Assembly (NCBI RefSeq): GCF_900106035.1
Contig: NZ_FNUC01000003.1
Location: forward strand, 806,001-870,000
DNA: 64,000 nucleotides
Direction: 5' to 3'
Source: Jiangella alba
GTDB taxonomy: Bacteria; Actinomycetota; Actinomycetes; Jiangellales; Jiangellaceae
Within the stretch, counting starts at the first letter, position 1, and every line of letters starts with the position of its first letter. The notes beneath the pieces are model-generated. The model was not told the DNA's origin, made no database searches, and was given only the letters and a program-made list of their open reading frames with translations. This document shows, piece by piece, positions 51,278 to 60,025 of this stretch. The position numbers and the translations under genes are program-made.

Positions 51278-52266
51278 AGACACCACTGGTCGCCGTCACC
51301 ATGGGCGACGGCGCCGGCGTCGGCCCCGAGGTCGTCGTACGGGCGCTGGCCGACCCAGAGGTGCGGTCGCTGTGCCGGCCGGTGGTCGTCGGCGATCTCC
51401 GGCGGCTACGCGACGCCGCCCGCATCACCGGGGTCGAGGTCGAGGCGCGGGCCATCGACGGGCCCGAGGACGCCGCGTTCGAGCCGGGCACCATCGACGT
51501 CGTCGACCTCGGGCTGCTGCCGGCCGATCTGCCGTACGGCGAGCTGTCGGCGGTCGCGGGCGACGCGGCGTACCAGTACGTGAAGGTGGCCAGCGAACTG
51601 GCCGTCGCCGGGCGGGTGCAGGCCATCTGCACGGCACCGCTCAACAAGGAGGCGCTGCACGCCGGCGGTCACCCGTACCCCGGGCACACCGAGTTGCTGG
51701 CCGAGCTGTGTGGTGTCGACGAAGTGTCGATGATGCTGTCGACGCCCACGGTGAAGGTCATCCACGTCACCACCCACATCGGGCTGGTCGACGCCATCGA
51801 GCGGATCGACGACGCGCTGGTCGAGCGGACCATCCGGCGCGGCGACGCCACTCTGCGCGACGCCGGCCTGGCCAGGCCGCGGCTCGGCGTGTGCGGCATC
51901 AACCCGCACGCCGGCGAGAACGGGCTGTTCGGCCGCGGCGAGGAGGCCGAGAAGATCGTCCCGGCGGTGGAACGGTGCCGTGCCGACGGCCTCGACGTGC
52001 ACGGCCCGCTGCCCGCCGACACCGCGTTCTTCCTGGCCGGCCGCGGCGACTACGACCTGATCGTGGCGATGTACCACGACCAGGGGCACGGCCCGGTGAA
52101 GGTGCTCGGGCTCGAAGCGGGCGTGAACATCAGCGTCGGGCTGCCGGTCATCCGCACATCCGTCGACCACGGCACGGCGTTCGACATCGCCGGCACCGGC
52201 CGCGCCGACGCCGGTAGCATGATCGAGGCTCTGCGCCAGGCGGCCGCGCTCGCGCCGAGCCCGTAG
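51274..52266 (+). CDS. PdxA2-type 4-phosphoerythronate/threonate dehydrogenase
   Basis: 330 aa of the PdxA family. VTMGDGAGVGPEVVVRAL at the N-terminus, TAPLNKEALHAGGHPYPGHT (substrate and metal site), VCGINPHAGENGLFG and MYHDQGHGPVKVLG (metal His residues). Next to a DUF1537 kinase the likely role is PdxA2: oxidation and decarboxylation of 4-phospho-D-threonate or erythronate to DHAP, not pyridoxine synthesis. ATG overlaps the kinase stop (ATGA). Confidence 0.9.
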   Translation: MKTPLVAVTMGDGAGVGPEVVVRALADPEVRSLCRPVVVGDLRRLRDAARITGVEVEARAIDGPEDAAFEPGTIDVVDLGLLPADLPYGELSAVAGDAAYQYVKVASELAVAGRVQAICTAPLNKEALHAGGHPYPGHTELLAELCGVDEVSMMLSTPTVKVIHVTTHIGLVDAIERIDDALVERTIRRGDATLRDAGLARPRLGVCGINPHAGENGLFGRGEEAEKIVPAVERCRADGLDVHGPLPADTAFFLAGRGDYDLIVAMYHDQGHGPVKVLGLEAGVNISVGLPVIRTSVDHGTAFDIAGTGRADAGSMIEALRQAAALAPSP

Positions 52267-52281
52267 CGAGCGAGGTGGGGG

Positions 52282-53070
52282 ATGAACGACCGGCTGACCG
52301 CACGCGACCGGCGACGCGCCATCGTCGACATGGCGTGGACCGACGGGCGGGCCGGGGTCGGCCAGCTGGCGGCGCACTTCGGCGTCACCGAGTCGACCAT
52401 CCGCCGCGACCTCGCGCTGCTCACGTCGCAGGGCCAGCTCGCCCGCACGTACGGCGGAGCCATGGCGCACGGCCTCGTCTACGAGGCCTCGCTGGGCCAG
52501 CGAGCACGGGAAGGGTTCCGGCAGAAGCAGGCCATCGCCGCCTGGGCGGCCGAGCAGATCGGCCCCGGCGAGACCGTCCTCCTCGATGCCGGCACCACCA
52601 CCGGGCAACTCGCTCGTGAGCTGCGCGAACGCGAGCAGCTCACGGTCGTCACCATCGGGCTCACGGTGCTCAACGAGCTGGCCGACGCCGACGGCGTCGA
52701 CGTGCTGTGCCTGGGCGGGCGGCTGCGGCACATCAGCCAGGGCCTGGTCGGGCCGTTCGCCGAGGCGGCGCTCGAACGCGTCACGGCCGACCGCGCCTTC
52801 CTCGGCGCCGACGCCGTCACCGTCGAGAACGGGATCTGCGAGGCCAACCTCGAACAGACCCGCCTCAAGGAGATGATGATGACGCGCGCCGAGCAGGTGT
52901 ACGTGCTGGCCGACGCCAGCAAGCTCGGACAACGTCCGTTCCACGCGTGGGCGCGTATGCCCGCGACGTGGACACTGGTCACTGACGACGGCGCGCCACC
53001 CGCCGAGGTGGAGCGGTTCCGCGCGGCGGGCGTCGAGGTGATCGTCACCGGCACCAAGGCCGCGACCTGA
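52282..53070 (+). CDS. DeoR-family transcriptional regulator
   Basis: 262 aa. N-terminal HTH: VGQLAAHFGVTESTIRRDLA (residues ~26-45). The DeoR C-terminal domain has LLDAGTTTGQLARELRER, VTIGLTVLNELA, LGGRLRHISQGLVG and VYVLADASKLGQRPF. DeoR regulators sense phosphorylated sugars or sugar acids; the effector is probably a tetronate phosphate. 15 bases after PdxA2. Likely site: the palindrome at 49543-49559. Confidence 0.93.
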   Translation: MNDRLTARDRRRAIVDMAWTDGRAGVGQLAAHFGVTESTIRRDLALLTSQGQLARTYGGAMAHGLVYEASLGQRAREGFRQKQAIAAWAAEQIGPGETVLLDAGTTTGQLARELREREQLTVVTIGLTVLNELADADGVDVLCLGGRLRHISQGLVGPFAEAALERVTADRAFLGADAVTVENGICEANLEQTRLKEMMMTRAEQVYVLADASKLGQRPFHAWARMPATWTLVTDDGAPPAEVERFRAAGVEVIVTGTKAAT

Positions 53071-53085
53071 CCGACGGGAGGCCCC

Positions 53086-53463
53086 ATGACCGGCACACAC
53101 GCGCACCGGCGCCGTTTCCCCGGTGGCGCAGTGGGTAATGCGGACGACATGACGTTGCTGACGATCGGCGCCGGGCAGCTCGACGAAGCTCGGCTCTCGT
53201 CCGCCGGACGGGCGTCGCGGACCCTGCACAGCGGCGCCCGGTTGCGCCAGACGCTCATCGCGCTCACCGCCGGCACACGCATGAACGAACACCAGAGCCC
53301 CGGCGACGCGACCGTGCACTGCCTGCAGGGGCACGTCACGTTGCGCACGCGCGACCGTGCCATCGCCGTCGGCGCCGGTCAGCTTGTCGACGCGCCGCCG
53401 GAACGGCACGACCTCCTCGCCGACGAGGACTCCCTGATCATCCTCACCGTCGGCGTCGTCTGA
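53086..53463 (+). CDS. Cupin-domain protein
   Basis: 125 aa. Single cupin fold: TRMNEHQSPGDATVHCLQGH (first motif) and GQLVDAPPERHDLLADEDSL (second motif). Small cupins in sugar loci act as isomerases or ligand sensors. GGGAGG precedes the ATG. Last gene of the OtnK/PdxA2/DeoR unit. Confidence 0.82.
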   Translation: MTGTHAHRRRFPGGAVGNADDMTLLTIGAGQLDEARLSSAGRASRTLHSGARLRQTLIALTAGTRMNEHQSPGDATVHCLQGHVTLRTRDRAIAVGAGQLVDAPPERHDLLADEDSLIILTVGVV

Positions 53464-53513
53464 CCCGTCGGCGTCGTCCGGCCCGTCTGCGTCGTTCGGC
53501 TCCAGGCGCGCCG

Positions 53514-54632
53514 TCAGCCGCGGCGCGGCCGGGCCGCCCGGCCCCAGGCGTCGAGCAGCCGCGCGGCCGACCCGCCGACCGGGCCGACGACGTCCTCGAG
53601 ATCCTCCGGCAGCGTCGCCGACTCGACCGCGGCCAGCGCCTGTGCGGCGTCGTCGATCAGCGACGAGCACACCGCCAGCAGGTACTCGGGCACGACGAGG
53701 CGCGGGTCGACGCAGCCGACGACGGGCACGCCGGCCGCCGCGATCAGCGGGAACACCGTCCCCGGGATGCCGATGGCGACTTCCGCCCGCGCCGACGCCT
53801 GCAGCGACGGGACCGCGCTGATCTCGTAGCGGCTCCACAGCGCCGGGTTCTCCCGCGGGTGCAAGCCGACGAGGACGTGCTTGCCGGCCGCCTCGAGCGC
53901 CGCCGCGGCGTCGAGCAGCAGCTGCGTGCCGGGCGCGGCGCCGCCGGTCTGGTCGGGGTACGTGACGCTGGTGAGGACGAGGACGGTGCCCGGCTCAGGC
54001 GCCGACGTCGGCAGCGTGTCGGTCTGCGGCGAGCCGACGACGCGGACCCGGCGGCGGGTGCCGAGGTGCCCGGCGAACGAGCGGCCCTCCGCCGCCGACG
54101 AGGACGTGACCAGCCGCAGCCGCCGCTCGAACTCGTGCGCCCGGGCCGCCTCGGTGGCGTTGAGGTACGCCAGCGACGACGCGGCCAGCGGCATGTGCCG
54201 GCCGGCCGCCGCGGCGCAGTCGGCGGGCCAGTCGGACGCGCCGGTGACGACGAGCAGGTCGGCGGCCGGCTCGTCGTCGGGCGTGACGATGGGGACGGTC
54301 TCGCCGGGCGCGATCTGCGACAGGTCCGGGACCAGCTGCCGGACGTCCCAGCCGCGGCGCGCGATCTCGGCCAGCAGCGGCCGCACGTGGTAGGTGCCCC
54401 ACGGCTCGTTCGTGGCGACGAGGATCCGCGGCCGCCGGACGGCGGCGGACGCCGCGCGCCCACCGGCGGACGCCGCGCGCCCACCGGCGGCCGCAGCGGG
54501 CCCACCGGCGGCAGGCGCCGCCGCACCGGCGGCGGACGCGGGGAGCGCGGCCGCGCCGCCGATACCGGCGAGGCCGGCCAGGCCGAGACCGGCGACGAAG
54601 GAACGACGGGACGGGCGGGACGAAACGGTCAT
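53514..54632 (-). CDS. Tat-exported GT-B-like protein, function unknown
   Basis: 372 aa. Tat signal SRRSFVAGLGLAGLAGIGGA, then an Ala/Gly-rich stretch of AGGRAASA repeats (residues ~40-65). The rest looks like two Rossmann-type halves: RILVATNEPWGTYHVRPLLA and GTVLVLTSVTYPDQTGG with VLVGLHPRENPALWSRYEI and AIGIPGTVFPLIAAAGVPVV, reminiscent of CDP-glycerol or GT-B transferases. A transferase outside the membrane would be unusual, so a binding role is possible. No family assigned. Converges with the cupin gene. Confidence 0.7.
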   Translation of the reverse strand: MTVSSRPSRRSFVAGLGLAGLAGIGGAAALPASAAGAAAPAAGGPAAAAGGRAASAGGRAASAAVRRPRILVATNEPWGTYHVRPLLAEIARRGWDVRQLVPDLSQIAPGETVPIVTPDDEPAADLLVVTGASDWPADCAAAAGRHMPLAASSLAYLNATEAARAHEFERRLRLVTSSSAAEGRSFAGHLGTRRRVRVVGSPQTDTLPTSAPEPGTVLVLTSVTYPDQTGGAAPGTQLLLDAAAALEAAGKHVLVGLHPRENPALWSRYEISAVPSLQASARAEVAIGIPGTVFPLIAAAGVPVVGCVDPRLVVPEYLLAVCSSLIDDAAQALAAVESATLPEDLEDVVGPVGGSAARLLDAWGRAARPRRG

Positions 54633-54660
54633 GCGGCGCACCGTACCCACGCCGCCCGGC

Positions 54661-54678
54661 CCGGACGTGAACGTCCGG
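54661..54678. promoter_or_regulatory. 18-bp palindrome upstream of the Tat-exported protein
   Basis: CCGGACGT (54661-54668), GA, ACGTCCGG (54671-54678): perfect 8-bp arms, 29 bases upstream of the ATG at 54632. Candidate operator. The rest of 54679-54819 shows nothing recognisable. Confidence 0.45.
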
Positions 54679-54819
54679 TGAACCAGCCCGCCCAGGCGCG
54701 GTCGATCATGGAGGAATCGGGGTTCCCGGCGATGCGGAAGCCCGCTTTCTCGATACGTCAATGCGGTCGCGCGTCAACCGTCGCCCAGCGCGGCGCCAGG
54801 GCGGCCGGCGGGAACGCGT

Positions 54820-55518
54820 CTACCAGGGGACGGGACGGCCGTCGCGGAAGAAGCCGCCCGTCGGGCCGTCGTCGGGCAGGGTCGCCGCCCACACGATGCC
54901 GGCCGCGCCGTCCTCGACCGGCCGCCCGCCCGGCCCGCCCATGTCCGTCGCGACCCAGCCGGGGCAGACCGAGTTGACCAGGATCCGGTCGCGCCGCAGC
55001 TCGTCGGCCAGCATCCGCGTCACCGCGTTGAGCGCCGCCTTCGTCATGCTGTAGGCGGGCGTGCCGCCGCCCATGCTCGCCAGCGACCCGCCCTCGCTGG
55101 ACACGTTGACGATGCGCGGGTGGGTGCTCGCGCGCAGCAGCGGGAGCAGAGTCATCGCCAGCCGCCAGGGTCCGTAGACGTTGGTCTCGGCGGCCGCGCG
55201 GACGACGTCGAGCTCGGCGGAGGCGGCGCGCTGCCAGGTGTCGTAGTGGATGGCGGCGTTGTTGACGAGGGCGTCGACGCGGCCGAACCGCTCGGCGAGG
55301 ACGGCGGCGAGGTGGTCCGCGTCGCCGGGGACGGTGACGTCCAGGCGGAACGGGACGACGGCGCCCGGCAGCGCGGCAGCGGCGGCCCGGGCCGCCGCGA
55401 GGTCGCGCGCCGTCAGCACGACGGTGTGCCCGTGCGCGGCCAGCTGCCGGCACACCTCCAGCCCGATGCCGCGGTTGCCGCCGGTGACGACGGCGACGAC
55501 GGCGGCCGGGTCGCTCAC
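54820..55518 (-). CDS. Short-chain dehydrogenase/reductase
   Basis: 232 aa classical SDR. Cofactor motif VVTGGNRGIGLEVCRQL, NNAAIHYD, catalytic Ser in VNVSSEGG and YSMTKAAL (YxxxK), then CPGWVATDMGG. GTG at 55518 overlaps the NTF2-like gene stop (GTGA). Similar to carbonyl reductase-like SDRs. Third gene of an AraC/NTF2/SDR operon. Confidence 0.9.
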   Translation of the reverse strand: MSDPAAVVAVVTGGNRGIGLEVCRQLAAHGHTVVLTARDLAAARAAAAALPGAVVPFRLDVTVPGDADHLAAVLAERFGRVDALVNNAAIHYDTWQRAASAELDVVRAAAETNVYGPWRLAMTLLPLLRASTHPRIVNVSSEGGSLASMGGGTPAYSMTKAALNAVTRMLADELRRDRILVNSVCPGWVATDMGGPGGRPVEDGAAGIVWAATLPDDGPTGGFFRDGRPVPW

Positions 55519-55949
55519 GCGGCGACGCGGCCGCCGGCGCCGGCCGCGCACCGCGCCGTCGCGGCCTCGGTCAGGGCGCGGTCGCCCTCCTCGTACGTGG
55601 CGTGCAGCGTGATGGCGGCGACGCGGCCGCCGGCGACCCGGATGTCGTACCAGCCGGCCACCATCCAGGTGGAGCGGCGCTCGCCGTCGACGAGGTGGTG
55701 GTAGCCGCGCACGGTGGTGGTGCGGCGGTCGCCGTCGGCGAGGACGGGGCCGGTCAGGTGCTGCGTCGCGTCGAAGCCGGGCAGCAGCGCACGCCAGCGC
55801 GCCACCACCTCGGGGCCGGGCACGGTCTCGGCCGAGCCGCCCCACAACGAGGTGTAGTCGAGCCGCACCTCGTCGGCAAGGACGGACAGGACGCGGTCCC
55901 AGTCCAGGGTGTCGATGGCGTGTAGCAGGGAGGTCACCGAGTTGGTCAT
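55515..55949 (-). CDS. SnoaL/NTF2-like protein
   Basis: 144 aa, cone-shaped NTF2 fold. Opens SVTSLLHAIDTLDWDRVLSV, then DEVRLDYTSLWGG and STWMVAGWYDIRVAGGRVAA. Members are isomerases, hydroxylases or dehydratases acting on small hydrophobic molecules, or have no catalysis. ATG overlaps the AraC stop (ATGA). Confidence 0.87.
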   Translation of the reverse strand: MTNSVTSLLHAIDTLDWDRVLSVLADEVRLDYTSLWGGSAETVPGPEVVARWRALLPGFDATQHLTGPVLADGDRRTTTVRGYHHLVDGERRSTWMVAGWYDIRVAGGRVAAITLHATYEEGDRALTEAATARCAAGAGGRVAA

Positions 55950-56845
55950 GACGCCGAGCCTGCCAAACGCCCGGGCGGCGGCGGAGGGTCCGATCCTGCG
56001 GTTCGCAGCTGCGACGGCAGCAGGCCGGTGTGCCGGCGGAACACCCGGCGGAAGTGGCTGACGTTGCTGAGGCCGACGGCGTAGGCGACCTCCGGCACGC
56101 TCAGCCGGCTGCCGAGCAGCAGCGACTTGGCCCGCTCCATGCGCCGCGACGTGACGTACTCGTGCGGCGCGAGGCCGGTGGACGCCTTGAAGGCGCGGGC
56201 GAAGTGGAACGGGCTGAGCGTGGCGGCGGCGGCGAGGTCCTCGACGGTGAGGGTGTCGCCCAGGCGCGCCTCGACGACGTCGGCGACGCGGCCCAGCAGC
56301 ACGCGGTCCAGCCGCCCGGCGGCGGCCCGCCCGGCGGCGGCCCGCCCGGTGGCCGCCCGCCCGGACGGCGCGAGGCCCGCGTAGTGCCCGACGACGTGCT
56401 CGGCCAGCCGGTGCGCGAGCACCCCGGCCCGCACGTCGTCGACGAAGGTGAGCCCGAGGTGGGCCCGCTTGAGGATGGACGCGGTCGCGAGCACGACGGC
56501 GTCGCGCACGCCACGCAGCGGCTCGATCTCCGGCGTCCGCGACGACCCCGCCGCGGCCCGCAGCAGCGCGTCGTCGGGGTAGATCTCGACCAGCTCGTCG
56601 GTGCGGGTGACCTCGCTCCAGTACACCCGCGACCGCCCGTTCGCGAACACGTCGCCGGGCCGGATGTCGAACCGGTCGCGCCGTCCGTCCGACTCGGTGA
56701 CGACGCCGTGGTGCTCGGCGAACGAGACGCCGATCTGCTGTTCGGCGCTGACGGTGACGACGCCGCTGGGCGGGTGCCAGCAGTACACCGACCGCAGCCC
56801 CGGCCAGCGCAGCTCCGAGCGCCGGGCGCGCGGTCCTGGATCCAT
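55946..56845 (-). CDS. AraC-family transcriptional regulator
   Basis: 299 aa. N-terminal cupin-like sensor (WHPPSGVVTVSAEQQIGVSF; IRPGDVFANGRSRVYWSEVT) and C-terminal double HTH: LTVEDLAAAATLSPFHFARA, FKASTGLAPHEYVTSRRMER, LSVPEVAYAVGLSNVSHFRR. A GRAAAGRAAAGR-type repeat (15-bp DNA units near 56320-56370) lies in the linker. Transcribed with the NTF2 and SDR genes, which it probably controls. Confidence 0.9.
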   Translation of the reverse strand: MDPGPRARRSELRWPGLRSVYCWHPPSGVVTVSAEQQIGVSFAEHHGVVTESDGRRDRFDIRPGDVFANGRSRVYWSEVTRTDELVEIYPDDALLRAAAGSSRTPEIEPLRGVRDAVVLATASILKRAHLGLTFVDDVRAGVLAHRLAEHVVGHYAGLAPSGRAATGRAAAGRAAAGRLDRVLLGRVADVVEARLGDTLTVEDLAAAATLSPFHFARAFKASTGLAPHEYVTSRRMERAKSLLLGSRLSVPEVAYAVGLSNVSHFRRVFRRHTGLLPSQLRTAGSDPPPPPGRLAGSAS

Positions 56846-56917
56846 GCCCCCAGTATCGGACGTCCCGGATTCCGGACCCACGTCTCTCCAGCCGGACGAC
56901 GGTACTAGCGTGGCTCC

Positions 56918-58609
56918 ATGACCGTGACACCCTCGAAGCCCGACCTGAAGCCACACTCCCGGGCGGTCACCGACGGTCTCGAACGCGCCGCCGCCCGCGG
57001 GATGCTGCGCGCCGTCGGCATGGGCGATGACGACTGGGAGAAGCCGCAGATCGGGGTCGCCTCGTCCTGGAACGAGATCACGCCCTGCAACCTGTCCCTC
57101 GACCGCCTCGCGAAGGCGTCGAAGGAAGGGGTACACGCCGGCGGCGGCTTCCCGCTCGAGTTCGGCACCATCTCGGTGTCCGACGGCATCTCCATGGGCC
57201 ACGAGGGCATGCACTACTCGCTGGTGTCGCGCGAGGTCATCGCCGACTCCGTCGAGACGGTCTTCGGCGCCGAGCGGCTCGACGGCGCGGTGCTGCTGGC
57301 CGGCTGCGACAAATCGGCCCCGGCCATGCTGATGGCGGCCGCGCGGCTCGACGTCGCGGCCACGTTCCTGTACGCGGGGTCCATCCTGCCGGGCAGGGTC
57401 GGCGACCGTGACGTCACCATCATCGACGCGTTCGAGGCGGTCGGCGCATGCGCCCGCGGGCTCATCACCCGCGAGGAGGTCGACGAGATCGAGCGGGCCA
57501 TCTGTCCGGGCGAGGGCGCCTGCGGCGGCATGTACACCGCCAACACCATGGCCAGCGCCGCCGAGGCGCTCGGCATGTCGCTGCCGGGCAGCGCCGCGCC
57601 GCCCGCCGTCGACCGCCGCCGAGACGGCTACGCGCGCAAGTCCGGCGAGGCCGTCGTCGAGCTGCTGCGCCGCGGCATCACCACGCGCGACATCCTGACG
57701 AAGGAGGCGTTCGAGAACGCCATCGCCGTCGTCATGGCGGTCGGCGGGTCCACCAACGCCGTCCTGCACCTCATGGCCATCGCCTACGAGGCCGGGGTGA
57801 AGCTCGAGCTCGACGACTTCAACCGCATCGGCGACCGCGTGCCGCACCTCGCCGACGTCAAGCCGTTCGGCCGCTACGTCATGACCGACGTCGACCGCGT
57901 CGGCGGCGTGCCGGTCATCATGAAGGCGCTGCTCGACGCCGGGCTCATGCACGGCGACGCGCTCACCGTCACCGGGAAGACGCTGGCCGAGAACCTCGCC
58001 GACATCGCGCCGCCCGACGTCGACGGCAAGATCATCCACGCCATGGGCGACCCCATCCACCAGACCGGCGGGCTGACCGTCCTGCGCGGCTCGCTCGCGC
58101 CCGACGGCGCCGTCGTCAAGTCGGCCGGGTTCGACACCGCCGTCTTCGAGGGCACCGCCAAGGTGTTCGACGGCGAGCGCGGCGCCATGGACGCCGTCGA
58201 GAACGACACGCTGGAGAAGGGTGACGTCATCGTCATCCGCTACGAGGGCCCGAAGGGCGGCCCCGGCATGCGCGAGATGCTCGCCGTCACCGGCGCCATC
58301 AAGGGCGCCGGCCTGGGCAAGGACGTCCTGCTGGTCACCGACGGCAGGTTCTCCGGCGGCACCACCGGCCCGTGCATCGGCCACGTCGCGCCCGAGGCCG
58401 TCGACGGCGGGCCCATCGCGTTCGTCCAGAACGGCGACCGCATCCGGCTCGACCTCGCCGCCCGCACCCTCGAGCTGCTGGTCGACGACGACGAGCTGGC
58501 CCGCCGCCGGGCCGCCTGGACGCCGCCGGCGCCGAAGCACGAGCGCGGCGTGCTGGCGAAGTACGCGAAGCTGGTCGGCTCGGCCGCCAACGGCGCCGTC
58601 TGCGACTAA
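56918..58609 (+). CDS. ilvD: Dihydroxy-acid dehydratase
   Basis: 563 aa IlvD/Edd family. Iron-sulfur Cys residues in [17 protein letters not shown] and [17 protein letters not shown], and the catalytic Ser loop [19 protein letters not shown]. Dehydrates 2,3-dihydroxy-isovalerate in valine/isoleucine synthesis. Some relatives are sugar-acid dehydratases, but the start ([20 protein letters not shown]) and length are those of IlvD. No other ilv genes are nearby. Overlaps the convergent TetR gene by 4 bases. Confidence 0.93.
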   Translation: MTVTPSKPDLKPHSRAVTDGLERAAARGMLRAVGMGDDDWEKPQIGVASSWNEITPCNLSLDRLAKASKEGVHAGGGFPLEFGTISVSDGISMGHEGMHYSLVSREVIADSVETVFGAERLDGAVLLAGCDKSAPAMLMAAARLDVAATFLYAGSILPGRVGDRDVTIIDAFEAVGACARGLITREEVDEIERAICPGEGACGGMYTANTMASAAEALGMSLPGSAAPPAVDRRRDGYARKSGEAVVELLRRGITTRDILTKEAFENAIAVVMAVGGSTNAVLHLMAIAYEAGVKLELDDFNRIGDRVPHLADVKPFGRYVMTDVDRVGGVPVIMKALLDAGLMHGDALTVTGKTLAENLADIAPPDVDGKIIHAMGDPIHQTGGLTVLRGSLAPDGAVVKSAGFDTAVFEGTAKVFDGERGAMDAVENDTLEKGDVIVIRYEGPKGGPGMREMLAVTGAIKGAGLGKDVLLVTDGRFSGGTTGPCIGHVAPEAVDGGPIAFVQNGDRIRLDLAARTLELLVDDDELARRRAAWTPPAPKHERGVLAKYAKLVGSAANGAVCD

Positions 58610-59259
58610 GCCGTAGCGCCCTGGTCCTCGTCGGGCCGCAACCCGTCGAGGATCAGGGCGAGACCGAACCCGAACTCGTCGCCGTAGTCGTAGCCGGGCT
58701 CCAGCACGTGCGTCGTCATCAGCTCCATGAGGTGTGGATACGCGCCCTCCGGCAGGCCGGCCCTGATGCCGTCGGTCACCTCGCCGATGTCGCCGTCGCC
58801 GGTGAACGGCAGGCTCAGCTCCTGCAGCACGAACCCGTAGAGATAACTGTCGATGACGGAGACGGCGTGCGCGGCCAGCACGACGGAGAAGCCGCCGGCC
58901 CGCAGCGCGCCGAGCACGGCGTCGTGATGGCGCAGCGTCGCCGGTCCGGGGTGGCCGCGGGAGTCCATCAGCCCGACCGCCCACGGGTGCCGCTTCAGCG
59001 CCGCCCGGGCTGAGGCCGCGCGGTCGCGCATGGCGGCCCGCCACTCGGCGCCGTCCTCGGGGAGCGCGATCTCCGCGAACACCGCGTCGACCATGCCGTC
59101 GAGGAGGTCGTCGCGCCCGGCGACGTGGTTGTAGAGCGACATCGCCTCGACCCCGAGCCGGCCGGCGATGGCCCGCATGCTGGCCCCGGCCTGCCCCTTC
59201 TCGTCGGCCAGCGCGACGGCCGCCGCGACGACGCGGTCGCGGGTGAGCGGCGCTCGCAC
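58606..59259 (-). CDS. TetR-family transcriptional regulator
   Basis: 217 aa. [33 protein letters not shown] (residues ~25-54). The C-terminal helical ligand domain (TetR_C type) has [15 protein letters not shown] and [23 protein letters not shown] start at 59259. Divergent from an NAD(P)-binding gene across two matched CTTAC-N3-GTAAG sites, so autorepression with control of that gene is likely. Confidence 0.92.
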   Translation of the reverse strand: MRAPLTRDRVVAAAVALADEKGQAGASMRAIAGRLGVEAMSLYNHVAGRDDLLDGMVDAVFAEIALPEDGAEWRAAMRDRAASARAALKRHPWAVGLMDSRGHPGPATLRHHDAVLGALRAGGFSVVLAAHAVSVIDSYLYGFVLQELSLPFTGDGDIGEVTDGIRAGLPEGAYPHLMELMTTHVLEPGYDYGDEFGFGLALILDGLRPDEDQGATA

Positions 59260-59277
59260 GGTGTCGTCTCCTCGCCC

Positions 59278-59321
59278 TTGACGTACTTACGGTGTAAGCC
59301 TAGCGTTACTTACAGCGTAAG
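59278..59321 (+). promoter_or_regulatory. Promoter with two TetR operators
   Basis: TTGACG (59278-59283), 17 bases, TAGCGT (59301-59306). CTTAC-GGT-GTAAG (59286-59298) lies in the spacer and CTTAC-AGC-GTAAG (59309-59321) just after the -10. Both have perfect arms and are 23 bases (about two turns) apart. Confidence 0.75.
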
Positions 59322-59338
59322 TTCGAAGGGAGCCGGAC

Positions 59339-60022
59339 ATGAAGGTGTGCGTCGTCGGGGCGTCGGGGAAGCTGGGGCAGTACCTCGTGCGCCATGCGCT
59401 GGACCGCGGCTACGAGGTGGTGGGCGTGTGCCGTGAGAAGAGCGTGCCGAAGCTGGCCGCCGTCGCCGATCGCATCACGATCGTGCCGGGGCCGACGAAC
59501 GACCGCGAGGTCATCGGCGCGGCCGTCGCCGGGTGCGACGGCGTGCTGAGCGTGCTCGTCCCGTGGGGCGTCCAGCAGTACTCGTCCGGCACGGCGCAGG
59601 CGGTGCTCGACCTCGCCGAGCCGGACGCGCGGCTGGTCTTCTCCTGCGGCTGGCACATCTCGCGCGACGGCCAGGACCGGTACTCGTGGCGGTTCCGGAC
59701 GGCGCTGCGGGTCGCGGCCCGCGTGGGGAAGCTGCTGCGCGCCGTCGAGATCGACGACCAGGACGAGGCGTGCCGGCGCATCTTCGCCAGCGACCGCCGC
59801 TGGACCGTCGTCCGCGGCAGCGACCTCGAGGAGGGCGACAGCCAGGGCCTGCCGGTGTGGAGCTGGCACGTCGGCGACCCGGTGCTGGAGAGCAACCTCA
59901 CCCGGCGCACCGACTTCGCGCTGTTCATGATCGAGGCGCTGACGGACGACTCGCTGGTGCGCGAGGCGCCGGCCATCGTCGGCCGGACGACGCCCAGCGC
60001 GCGGGCGCACGCGGCGGCGTAG
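59339..60022 (+). CDS. NAD(P)-binding atypical SDR (NmrA-like)
   Basis: 227 aa. N-terminal MKVCVVGASGKLGQYLVRHA Rossmann motif (GxxGxxG), then RITIVPGPTNDREVIGAAVA and VLSVLVPWGV. No clear catalytic Tyr/Lys pair, as in NmrA-like sensors or atypical reductases. Controlled by the TetR gene opposite, so probably induced by a toxic small molecule. GGGAG precedes the ATG. Confidence 0.85.
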   Translation: MKVCVVGASGKLGQYLVRHALDRGYEVVGVCREKSVPKLAAVADRITIVPGPTNDREVIGAAVAGCDGVLSVLVPWGVQQYSSGTAQAVLDLAEPDARLVFSCGWHISRDGQDRYSWRFRTALRVAARVGKLLRAVEIDDQDEACRRIFASDRRWTVVRGSDLEEGDSQGLPVWSWHVGDPVLESNLTRRTDFALFMIEALTDDSLVREAPAIVGRTTPSARAHAAA

Positions 60023-60025
60023 GCC

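Noticed and set aside
51274-52266. Pyridoxine-biosynthetic PdxA
   Set aside because: Direct coupling to a DUF1537 kinase and DeoR regulator indicates the catabolic PdxA2 role.
56918-58609. Sugar-acid dehydratase instead of IlvD
   Set aside because: N-terminus, cysteine motifs and length match biosynthetic IlvD, and the neighbours are not sugar genes; the alternative cannot be fully excluded.
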